From Prochlorococcus sp. AG-402-G06 (GTDB lineage Bacteria; Cyanobacteriota; Cyanobacteriia; PCC-6307; Cyanobiaceae), in the NCBI GenBank assembly GCA_003277985.1, contig QCHR01000006.1, positions 1-64,000 of the forward strand: a stretch of DNA of 64,000 nucleotides. Reading direction: 5' to 3'. The stretch's first letter is position 1. Every line of letters begins with the position of its first letter. The position numbers and the translations under genes were made by a program. Below, in pieces: positions 1 through 8,604 of this stretch. The notes under the pieces were generated by a model. It was not told where the DNA came from. It did no database searches and saw only the letters and a list, made by a program, of their open reading frames with translations.

Positions 1-1
1 A

Positions 2-2833
2 ATTAGACAAATAGGGACTACAGATGATTACTTGAATAATATAGATACTACTGGAAAAATATCAGTAGGTGAATCTATATCTGGAAATATTGAAATAGAA
101 GATGATGAAGATTGGTTCTCAGTATCACTCATCTCTGGGAGTAGGTATGTTATAAATTTAGAAGGCGTTGATACCTCGGCTGGAAGTTTAATTGATCCTT
201 ACTTAAGGGGACTTTACAACTCAAGTGGGACATTAATTTCTGGAACGACTGATGATGATAATGGCAGTGGTACTAATTCAAAACTTACGTTTACAGCTAC
301 TAATAGTGGAACATATTTTATCTCTGCAGGAGCCTATAGTAGGCATATAGGTACATATGAATTGTCATTATCTAAAATTGGTGATGGAGACGTAGTAGAT
401 GATTATACAACTACTATAAATACGAGGGGTTCTGTCACTATTGGTAGTTCAACGACAGGTAATATAGAAATTGCTGGCGATCAAGATTGGTTCGCAATCT
501 CTTTAACAGCAGGTAATACCTATCGAATTGATTTAGAAGGTAGCCCTACTTCCGCAGGTTCATTAGCAGATCCATATTTAAGGGGACTTTATAACTCAAG
601 TGGGACATTAATTTCTGGTACATCCAATGATGATAATGGTCAAAATCGTAATGCTCAATTATCTTATACAGCCACAACTACCGGGACCCATTACATCGCT
701 TCAGGTGCTTACGGAAATCAGATAGGTAGCTATAAGGTCTCTATTAGCGATATAACGCCAACTACGACTGAAGAATCAAATTTTGATATTTCATTTTATT
801 TAGCAAACGGACATGAATATAGACCTTATTTTGAAGCTGCTGCTGATTTCTGGCAAGAAGTAGTACTTAGTGAATTAGAGGATGTTTATATAGGTACTGT
901 AAGTGGGATCAACATAGGAACAATAGATGATTTAATGATTTACTGTGCAGTAATTGAGAACGGAGGTCGTAGTGGACCTGTAGCAAGTGCTGGTTATCTT
1001 AGGCGTCGTTCAACAGGGAGCGAATTACCATACTTAGGAGTTGTTTATTTAAATGAAGCTCATATTCAAGAACAGATCTCTCTGGGACAATTAACTGATG
1101 TCATTAAGCATGAAATTGGGCATGTTTTAGGTATAAGCTCAGGAGGATTTCGTGATTTTGAATTAACTAATAACTCCAATTATGTTGGAGCCAATGGCCT
1201 CAGAGAATACAATAACTATATTGGATTTCAAGCATCGTCTGTCCCATTAGAGGCATCAGGCGGCGGAGGAACAGCTGGATCACATTGGAGTAGATCAATA
1301 TTTCAAAATGAGTTAATGGAAGGATGGGTAGCATCATCAATGCCATTAAGCAGACTGACAATTGCCGCGCTAGAAGATATTGGTTACAACGTGAATTACA
1401 ATACTGCAGAGAATGTAAATGTAAGTAATAGTCTAAATATAAATTCATCTAGATCTACTGGATCTTTGGATACACTTGAACATATTAATTCAAGTATTTG
1501 TTGTTGTTGTAGCTGTATAAATAATTCAAATGTGGAAGTCACGAATGCAGCTTCTTATGACATTGGTCCCAATAACTTATTGACCAATCTTATAAAAGTA
1601 GACACTGAAAATAATAATCCAATTACAAGTAATGATATTTCGAATTTCGAGGGACATCGCTATATTTCTCATTCAAATGAATCTTTAAATATTCTCTCAA
1701 GTCCAGAGAAAATCAAATTAGAAGGTGAAGTTACATGGGCCGACGAACAAAGAGTATTGTTCTATGAAACCACTACTGGTTCAAGAAAATTAGTTGAATT
1801 AGAAGGGGTTTTTTCAAAAAATAAACCTGCGACTATTCGTCAAGTTAAAGGAGAGGTTAGTAAGGTTTTGTTTTATGATTCATCCAATGTATTAATTGAT
1901 GAATCTGATTTTTCAAGTAATCCAATTGATGTAAAATTAAAAATGGAAAATTGGATTAATTACGACCTTAGTCAAAACAATTTAATTGAAAGTCGTGCTC
2001 AAATAGCTATTAATGATGTCATTAATAGTGGATTAGGTGACGACAAGATTATAGGGGGGACTGGAAATGATGATTTAAATGGTGACGCTGGCTCTGATAC
2101 TGCTGTTTATTCTGGAAAACATTCAGACTATTCATTTACTCGTAGATCAGATTCACTAAGTATTGATGATCAAAGAATCGGCCTTAAAGATGGAACCGAT
2201 ACCCTTAAAAACTTTGAATATATTCAGTTTTCAGATCAAACAGTAGAAGAATCAAAAGTAGATATCGTAAAAACTTACAGTGGTAATTTTAGTGATTACA
2301 AGTTCTACAAGAAAGACAATGGTGTCTATCAAATCAAAACTGATTCTGGTTATGACGACATTACTGGACTTCCAGTATTAACCTTTATAGGAGAAGCAAC
2401 AACAAGTTCCTTCAGAGACGTTAGTGCCATTGTTGATATCAAAGGAACGTTTGATCAAGTCACTGGTTTAAATACAGATGATGCCAAAATGTTCCGTCTT
2501 TATAATGCTGCCTTTAAACGACTTCCTGATCCTGATGGGTTGACGTATTGGATTGAAAAGTACACCTCTGGAGAAAATGATGATCGAGTGGTTGCACAAT
2601 CATTTCTTATATCCGATGAATTTTCTCAACGCTATGGAGCGAATGTTACTAATGCTAAATACGTTGAGACTCTTTACGTCAATGTTCTCGGTAGAGATTA
2701 TGACCAAGAAGGTTATAACTATTGGCTAGGGAATTTAAATTCAGGACTTGAAACAAGATATGAATTACTTTTAGGATTTGCTGAATCAGATGAAAACAAG
2801 ACTCTCTTTACTGAGATGACTGGATTTTCTTAA
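2..2833 (+). CDS. Secreted leishmanolysin-like (M8-type) metallopeptidase with two PPC-like domains, RTX-like segment and C-terminal DUF4214-like repeats; 5' end outside window
   Basis: Two PPC-type repeats (DDEDWFSVSL, AGDQDWFAISL); HEIGHVLGI zinc motif; HWSRSIFQNELMEG...LSRLTIAALEDIGYNVNY; GLGDDKIIGGTGNDDLNGDAGSDTAVYSG; RLPDPDGLTYWIEKY and GRDYDQEGYNYWLGNL. Frame stays open to base 2, so the gene starts upstream. Confidence 0.8.
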   Translation: MRQIGTTDDYLNNIDTTGKISVGESISGNIEIEDDEDWFSVSLISGSRYVINLEGVDTSAGSLIDPYLRGLYNSSGTLISGTTDDDNGSGTNSKLTFTATNSGTYFISAGAYSRHIGTYELSLSKIGDGDVVDDYTTTINTRGSVTIGSSTTGNIEIAGDQDWFAISLTAGNTYRIDLEGSPTSAGSLADPYLRGLYNSSGTLISGTSNDDNGQNRNAQLSYTATTTGTHYIASGAYGNQIGSYKVSISDITPTTTEESNFDISFYLANGHEYRPYFEAAADFWQEVVLSELEDVYIGTVSGINIGTIDDLMIYCAVIENGGRSGPVASAGYLRRRSTGSELPYLGVVYLNEAHIQEQISLGQLTDVIKHEIGHVLGISSGGFRDFELTNNSNYVGANGLREYNNYIGFQASSVPLEASGGGGTAGSHWSRSIFQNELMEGWVASSMPLSRLTIAALEDIGYNVNYNTAENVNVSNSLNINSSRSTGSLDTLEHINSSICCCCSCINNSNVEVTNAASYDIGPNNLLTNLIKVDTENNNPITSNDISNFEGHRYISHSNESLNILSSPEKIKLEGEVTWADEQRVLFYETTTGSRKLVELEGVFSKNKPATIRQVKGEVSKVLFYDSSNVLIDESDFSSNPIDVKLKMENWINYDLSQNNLIESRAQIAINDVINSGLGDDKIIGGTGNDDLNGDAGSDTAVYSGKHSDYSFTRRSDSLSIDDQRIGLKDGTDTLKNFEYIQFSDQTVEESKVDIVKTYSGNFSDYKFYKKDNGVYQIKTDSGYDDITGLPVLTFIGEATTSSFRDVSAIVDIKGTFDQVTGLNTDDAKMFRLYNAAFKRLPDPDGLTYWIEKYTSGENDDRVVAQSFLISDEFSQRYGANVTNAKYVETLYVNVLGRDYDQEGYNYWLGNLNSGLETRYELLLGFAESDENKTLFTEMTGFS

Positions 2834-3223
2834 TCAAATTAAAAATAATTCAACGCTTCATTTCATCAATACCTTTCTATTAACTACTCTACAAAAGGGA
2901 TTTCTTGATTTTACGACCTTATCAGCATCCTCAAATTTATCTACATGAACTATTTCTTTGATGACCATTCCTCCAACAAAACAAGAAACTTCCACTTTCA
3001 TTGTTGACCTCCTCCCACACGGAAATAAAGACTTCATTTGTCATTGATATCTCCATGAAAACCTACTCTCCTATTTCAAGCAACAGATTTAGTTTACTTT
3101 TTATCAGATTCGCTTTTCTTTAATCTCTAAGAAATAATTCATATTGATGTGTGGTCATACGTTGAGCTGAAGCTCCTATAGATCTTATGTCGTGATAAGA
3201 CAAGTCAGCATTGAACTTAAATG

Positions 3224-3272
3224 CTTCTCTTCTCTTCTCTTCTCTTCTCTTCTCTTCTCTTCTCTTCTCTTC
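3224..3272. repeat. Pentanucleotide microsatellite (TTCTC)n, about 10 units
   Basis: Uninterrupted cttctcttctctt... run read directly. Confidence 0.95.
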
Positions 3273-3555
3273 AGTAATCATCTAATCTTTATGTTCCTCC
3301 TGACGACTCTGTTAAAAATGCTAATAATATTGATTTTAAGCAAATACAGGCTAATTCAAAGCTCAATTAAACATTTAATTCGACATGAAAGCCTATAAAA
3401 TAACACCTGAGCCTTAACTTAATCAAAGCAATTGCTCTGGGTGAACTTTTAAATCTATTGGGATTTCAAAATATTTTGATGTTCCTATTTATCTAAGAAA
3501 ATGTGAATTTATTATACATTTATGGAGAATAGCTTTCTATGTTTAATTGTTTTAT

Positions 3556-4860
3556 TTATTCCCTTACAAAGGCTACAGTCAATGCTGATAAGCTAATAGT
3601 TAATTGTTTACAATCATCAATTGTTATATCTTTTTGGAGAAAAGTTTTGAAAAGATTGTGAGTGTTGTTAAGTTTGTTAATATAATGAAGTCTTATCTCT
3701 ATATTTTTATGAGATTTTTTAAGTATAAGTTCTTGATTTATATAGCCTTGTTTAATTTCTTCTGATTTTATAGATCGTAATTTTAGTAAAGTTGAAAAAC
3801 AATTTTCACTTACAATATCTATGTATAATAAGTTTATTAATTGATTAGGAATATCTAATTCTAATTTGATTCGATATTTCCCCTTTGCTAAAGTTAGATA
3901 AGGTCCATATAAAATAATATCGTTATTATCTGGAATTGAGATAGTTAACTTATTATTTACTAGGGTACTATTTTTGGATGTCGCTAATAATTTATTAGCA
4001 AAAATAATCCTATCCTCATATAGACTTGTTGCTTCCCAAAAACCTTCTTCTACACATTCACCATTCCACCCAGTTTTATTCAGGAGCTCTGAAAAAAAAT
4101 CAGATCTAAAACCCAATTCCATCCATCCATGCTTCCTAATTACAAATAATGATTCTCCATCCATTCTAAGCGTCCATGGTAAAGGAAAAATATTTGTTAT
4201 TGGTTCAGCAGCAAAATAAATTTTACCTTTAGGGTTTAAGACCTTGTGAATATTTTTAAGTAGTCGTTCGAATTCCCAGCAATGGTGAAAACATTCGAAG
4301 AATAGAACAGCATCAAATTTTTTGTTTGCTTTTTCTATCCAAAGGAAATCATCATTAACTATGTCTATATTTTTAATCTTTAAAAGTTGGGCTCTTTTTC
4401 TGACTAATTGGCAAAAATAATTATTGATGTCAAGCGAGGTTACTTCATAACCTATTTGAGCTAGCTCTAAGCTTGTGGTTCCCCATCCACATCCCATATC
4501 AAGGATTGATGCACCAGCAGGTAAATTTATCATTGACATTAATTTTGCAAGTAGATGATGATTTAAAGCTAATCTCTCTAAGCTTTTTGTTTGATAGGGA
4601 TAAGGATTATATACGGCTTCATCTACATCAAGATAGCTTTCTTCAGTCGTAACTTCGTAGTGTGATTTTCCAGAAATTTGCTTATATAAATCAAAGATAT
4701 TATTACGGAATTCATCACTAAGGGGATTTGTAGATTTAAATTGCGGATATTCGATCTCTGTATTTTTAAATAACCTATAAGCTGCATCGCTAGACTTTAG
4801 ATAAGCATTATCAACTTCTTGTATAAATGAATCTAGTTCAGCATAAGAAATTTTCTGCAT
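3556..4860 (-). CDS. Class I SAM-dependent methyltransferase
   Basis: ILDMGCGWGTTSLELAQIGYEVTSLDI (motif I), FDAVLFFECFHHC, LNPKGKIYF. Confidence 0.8.
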   Translation of the reverse strand: MQKISYAELDSFIQEVDNAYLKSSDAAYRLFKNTEIEYPQFKSTNPLSDEFRNNIFDLYKQISGKSHYEVTTEESYLDVDEAVYNPYPYQTKSLERLALNHHLLAKLMSMINLPAGASILDMGCGWGTTSLELAQIGYEVTSLDINNYFCQLVRKRAQLLKIKNIDIVNDDFLWIEKANKKFDAVLFFECFHHCWEFERLLKNIHKVLNPKGKIYFAAEPITNIFPLPWTLRMDGESLFVIRKHGWMELGFRSDFFSELLNKTGWNGECVEEGFWEATSLYEDRIIFANKLLATSKNSTLVNNKLTISIPDNNDIILYGPYLTLAKGKYRIKLELDIPNQLINLLYIDIVSENCFSTLLKLRSIKSEEIKQGYINQELILKKSHKNIEIRLHYINKLNNTHNLFKTFLQKDITIDDCKQLTISLSALTVAFVRE

Positions 4861-4959
4861 ATTTTTTAATCTATAAATTGATTATTGCATAATTTATTGC
4901 TGATGAGTCAACTGAGATCCTTGGTAAAGGTAGAAAGATCAAGCCAGCAGATCTTAAGT

Positions 4960-5012
4960 TACGTTGTGTAATCGGCATTGATACAAACGTATCTCAATAC
5001 TTCAGTGATAGC
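4960..5012 (-). repeat. Degenerate copy of argJ 3' end (copy 1)
   Basis: Minus strand reads ...atc aat gcc gat tac aca acg taa = I-N-A-D-Y-T-T-stop, matching the argJ terminus (INADYTT*); GTGTAATCGGCATT is identical to the argJ end. Confidence 0.7.
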
Positions 5013-5178
5013 AAGGGTTTAGAGTGATCAAATTACCGTGACCAAAGTGTCCAGTCTCTCAAACCTCAGTATTCACCTTATTGTCATACCTCTAACTGTG
5101 ACCAAAGTGTGCCCAATAAATAGATTTTTTATAATGACTATTATTTAATTTCTACTATCATCTCTTATCTAATAGATG

Positions 5179-5811
5179 CTATGGAATAATAGCAATCCAA
5201 GAGAAGGCAAGTCCTATACCTATCCAAATACCAGCCACCAAATTACGGCTATTAATATCAAACTTTTTGATCACTTTTTGAGATGTTTCTGTTACAACTA
5301 AAAGTAATGATCCTTGTGCAAGAAGAAGACCGAAAAAATAACCTATGAGAGGAGTCGGTTCAGCACCAACAATTGTGCTTCCAAGTAAATAGCCATGTAA
5401 AGCAAACATTGGCAATAGCCATTTTGAGCTCAAAAGATTTAGAACAATTAACCCCTCTATGGCTAAAGATAAAGACACAACTGCTTCTGCCCAGGCAGAC
5501 ATTACATCAGGCAATGGCTGCAACTGCACTAATGCACTGCCTAACAAGCCAACCACTAAAAGAGGGAACACCCATTGCTTCGTTTTTTTGATCCCAACAA
5601 GGGCGATGCCTAACATAAAAAGCAAATGATCAGGTCCAAGTAATGGATGCCCGAAGCCACTAAGCAGAGCTTGCCAAGCTGACAGCCCAGCACTATCTCC
5701 CATACCAAAAGGATGATGAGCGAACACTGGACCAACTAAAAAAGTCAACAAAAACAAGAGTGGAAGAAAAGCTGCAAGAAATTGCTTACGCCCAAAATAG
5801 GGAAACGTCAT
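5179..5811 (-). CDS. hupE: HupE/UreJ-family membrane protein, probable Co/Ni permease
   Basis: FGHPLLGPDHLLFMLGIALVG, hydrophobic, C-terminal GIGLAFSW. The listed start (5931) runs into a riboswitch; MTFPYFGRKQ at 5811 is the more likely start. Confidence 0.8.
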   Translation of the reverse strand: MTFPYFGRKQFLAAFLPLLFLLTFLVGPVFAHHPFGMGDSAGLSAWQALLSGFGHPLLGPDHLLFMLGIALVGIKKTKQWVFPLLVVGLLGSALVQLQPLPDVMSAWAEAVVSLSLAIEGLIVLNLLSSKWLLPMFALHGYLLGSTIVGAEPTPLIGYFFGLLLAQGSLLLVVTETSQKVIKKFDINSRNLVAGIWIGIGLAFSWIAIIP

Positions 5812-5827
5812 AGATCGATCCTCGTCG

Positions 5828-5955
5828 AATTGTGAAATAAGGCGGGCGTTCTGACTGATATCGATGAATATCGATACTTCACAGCTGCGGGACAGTAGCG
5901 GATTTTCACCGCTTTTCCCCGTTACCTCCAATGGCTGTTTCCCCTTGGAACCTCA
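5828..5955 (-). promoter_or_regulatory. Cobalamin (B12) riboswitch upstream of hupE
   Basis: Minus strand: ggttcc aaggggaaac ... ggtgaaaatccgctactgtcccgcagctgtgaa ... gtcagaacgcccgcc; this matches the cobalamin riboswitch core and B12-box pattern. Confidence 0.88.
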
Positions 5956-6027
5956 GTAATAACTGCACTAATTGTTCTTTGAGCAGAGAGTCTAAAAAGA
6001 TAGATTTAAATCAAAGGTGAATAAAGT

Positions 6028-6112
6028 ATGACCAAAAAATTAATCCCTACAATCAATTGGCATAACATAGATCAGGATTTACGTTGTGTAATCGCATTAA
6101 TATTAATGATCT
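6028..6112 (-). repeat. Degenerate copy of argJ 3' end plus flank (copy 2)
   Basis: gaccaaaaaattaatccctacaatcaattggcataac...ttacgttgtgtaatcgcattaatattaatgatc parallels 6630-6722 at the argJ terminus. Confidence 0.7.
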
Positions 6113-6249
6113 TTGCAAGGTGAACAAACATCGCATTCTGAACATTCACAGGGACAAACACAGCCACATCCTGGACATACTTCTTCTTCATTTCCATTGG
6201 AAATAATTGCATAGCTTAAAACTCTATACTTAAAGAAATTTTTAATCAT
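6103..6249 (-). CDS. Unlisted 48-aa Cys-rich protein (metallothionein-like candidate)
   Basis: Minus-strand translation MIKNFFKYRVLSYAIISNGNEEEVCPGCGCVCPCECSECDVCSPCKDH*; 9 Cys within 24 residues. Confidence 0.65.
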   Translation of the reverse strand: MIKNFFKYRVLSYAIISNGNEEEVCPGCGCVCPCECSECDVCSPCKDH

Positions 6250-6342
6250 AGTAACTTTTATTTACATCTCTAACTATAATATAAGAAGAGCTAAAAGTCT
6301 ATTATATCAAGGGATATAAAATTCTATGCCCATAGATAATTA

Positions 6343-6413
6343 AAATGATAATCATTTTTAAATTTCATAATTAAAGTACTTAGTTATTAATTATGTAAAT
6401 GATAATCATTTTT
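6343..6413. promoter_or_regulatory. Two Fur/Zur-like boxes (aaatgataatcattt), 54 nt apart
   Basis: Identical palindromic 15-mers at 6343 and 6397, upstream of the 48-aa Cys-rich ORF. Confidence 0.6.
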
Positions 6414-6617
6414 ATTTTCAGTTAATTAAAGATTCTATGCATTATTTAGAGCTATTAAAATCATTTTAAAAGTTTCTAAACTTCCTTATATCTGAGCTGT
6501 CAAATTCGTTTTTTATTGCTCCTTGTTGTTTACTGTCTAAGCAAGTTCTCTAAGAGTCTTACAATAAATCTTGAGAATACTTAAATCATTTCTGAAAAGA
6601 TACGTTTAAATCAACTG

Positions 6618-6720
6618 TGACCAAAGTGTGACCAAAAAAATATTTACAATTATAATCAATTGATATGACTACATTTACGAGCTAAGTCGTGTAATCGGCA
6701 TTTATGCGAATATATTGATC
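6618..6720. repeat. argJ-terminus copy of the repeat, with GTGACCAAAGTGTGACCAAA in the flank
   Basis: Same order of blocks as 6028-6112; gtgaccaaagtgt also at 5038-5050 and 5098-5110. Confidence 0.6.
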
Positions 6721-7944
6721 CGACAAATCACACCCCCAAGCAGTAGCCGAGCCTTTACCCATACCTATCGTTAATCTAATATTTACAAGGTCATCAATCA
6801 AATATTCCCCTTCTAATCTTGCTTTCATGAAGTTACTAACTATTTTTCTATCAAAATCAAGAGGGATACCATTAGCAAATATTTGATAAGGTCCAATCCA
6901 TAATTTGACATCCTTCAAATTAAAAGTAGTGCCTGCACGACCAAGTGCAGCAATAATTCTTCCCCAATTAGGGTCGAAACCATGAACTGCCGTTTTAACC
7001 AAAGAGGATGAAGCAATTGTACGAGCTATTACATGAGCATCTAAATCACTTGGAGCACCATCAACTTTTATCTCAAGCAAACAATTTGCCCCTTCTCCAT
7101 CCCGTGCAATTGCTTTAGCCAAGTATTGAGAGGTTAAATGTAATCCCTCTTCAAGAGTTGATAAATATTTTGGATCTAATTCTTCTCCAGAAGAAAAAGC
7201 TAAAAAAGTATCATTTGTACTCGTGTCTCCATCTACTGTAATGGAATTAAAAGATGATTCTGCTACACGCTTTATCATTTCTGACCATAAAACACTATCT
7301 ACGCCTACATCACAAGTAATATAACTCAACATTGTCGCCATTGAAGGGTGAATCATACCTGAACCTTTAGCCATCCCTCCTATAGTTATTTGTCTTCCTC
7401 CTAAAACTGCTTGATATGCAATTTGCTTTACCTGAAGATCAGTTGTAAGAATTGCATTAGCTGCATCCGTATAGGCCTCCTTATTTAAACTGTTTACAAG
7501 TTGATCCAAGTGACTATTAACCTTTTCAACAGGTATTGGCTCTCCAATCACACCTGTGGAACATATGACAACTTCCTCATTAGATAATCCCAAGCGTTGA
7601 GCAAGCTCATTTGTAATAATTTCACTATCAATTTTGCCTCGACTACCTGTACAAGCATTTGCATGTCCAGAATTAATAATTACAGCACGTATTTTTCCAT
7701 CAGATGCCTTGATTCGATCGATACATAGATCCACGCAATAAGCACGAGTGACTGATTGCGTAAATGTCCCACTGCAACAAGCACCATCAGGTGCAAATAG
7801 CAAAGCTAGATCTTTCTTCCCAGAAGGCTTCAATCCTGCGGAAATGCCAGCTGCTAAAAAACCATCAGGGGTAGTAATACCACCAGATATTGGAGACCAT
7901 ACAGAAGATGTCAAAAGACTCAAATTCAGAAGAGCATTTTTCAC
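6682..7944 (-). CDS. argJ: Bifunctional ornithine acetyltransferase/N-acetylglutamate synthase
   Basis: GGITTPDGFLAAGISAGLK, MAKGSGMIHPSMATMLSYITCD, TVDGDTSTNDT. Confidence 0.95.
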   Translation of the reverse strand: MKNALLNLSLLTSSVWSPISGGITTPDGFLAAGISAGLKPSGKKDLALLFAPDGACCSGTFTQSVTRAYCVDLCIDRIKASDGKIRAVIINSGHANACTGSRGKIDSEIITNELAQRLGLSNEEVVICSTGVIGEPIPVEKVNSHLDQLVNSLNKEAYTDAANAILTTDLQVKQIAYQAVLGGRQITIGGMAKGSGMIHPSMATMLSYITCDVGVDSVLWSEMIKRVAESSFNSITVDGDTSTNDTFLAFSSGEELDPKYLSTLEEGLHLTSQYLAKAIARDGEGANCLLEIKVDGAPSDLDAHVIARTIASSSLVKTAVHGFDPNWGRIIAALGRAGTTFNLKDVKLWIGPYQIFANGIPLDFDRKIVSNFMKARLEGEYLIDDLVNIRLTIGMGKGSATAWGCDLSDQYIRINADYTT

Positions 7945-7959
7945 TTACTATCAATATTA

Positions 7960-8604
7960 ATGATTGACCACAAACAAACAAACAAACTTTGTCTTAGATG
8001 GAAAGGCAAGCAAAGAAGAATAGGTATCACTGGAGGTATTGCTAGTGGAAAAACAATCATTGGAGATTTTCTATTTCAAGCCAAGCAATGGCCTGTTTTA
8101 GACGCTGACTTATTTGCTCATGAAGCATTAAGAGCTGAAAGTCAAATAGCCAAAAGAGTCTTATTGAGATATGGCAGTAAAATAATTCAAAATTCAAGTC
8201 AAAATGATCAAATTATTAATCGCAAGGCATTAGCCAAAATAGTTTTTCAAAATGATTTTGAAAAACTATGGCTTGAGGGAATAATACACCCATTCGTCAA
8301 CAAAAGAATTGAAGAAGAATTAGAAAAATTAAAATCAAATTCAGTAATTATTTTAATTATTCCCCTACTATTTGAAAAAAATTATACAGGCTTATGTAGT
8401 GAAATTTGTTATGTAGATTGCTCTAGAACCATGCAATTGAAACGACTTCAGTCAAGAGATAAGCTAAGTCTTGAAGAAGCTAATCAAAGAATTGATGCAC
8501 AATGGGATAACGCTTTAAAAAAACAATTTGCAGATCACATAATTACCAATTCTTTTAATGATGAAACATGGAAAAAACAGTTAAAAAAATTATATAATTT
8601 CTAG
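7960..8604 (+). CDS. coaE: Dephospho-CoA kinase
   Basis: RIGITGGIASGKTIIGDFL P-loop; VLDADLFAHEAL; VIILIIPLLFEKN. Confidence 0.92.
   Translation: MIDHKQTNKLCLRWKGKQRRIGITGGIASGKTIIGDFLFQAKQWPVLDADLFAHEALRAESQIAKRVLLRYGSKIIQNSSQNDQIINRKALAKIVFQNDFEKLWLEGIIHPFVNKRIEEELEKLKSNSVIILIIPLLFEKNYTGLCSEICYVDCSRTMQLKRLQSRDKLSLEEANQRIDAQWDNALKKQFADHIITNSFNDETWKKQLKKLYNF

Noticed and set aside
4895-5030. Plus-strand open stretch DESTEILGKGRKIKPADLKLRCVIGIDTNVSQYFSDSKGLE* across argJ copy 1
   Set aside because: No start or recognisable family; may be the tail of a lost gene but the evidence is too thin.
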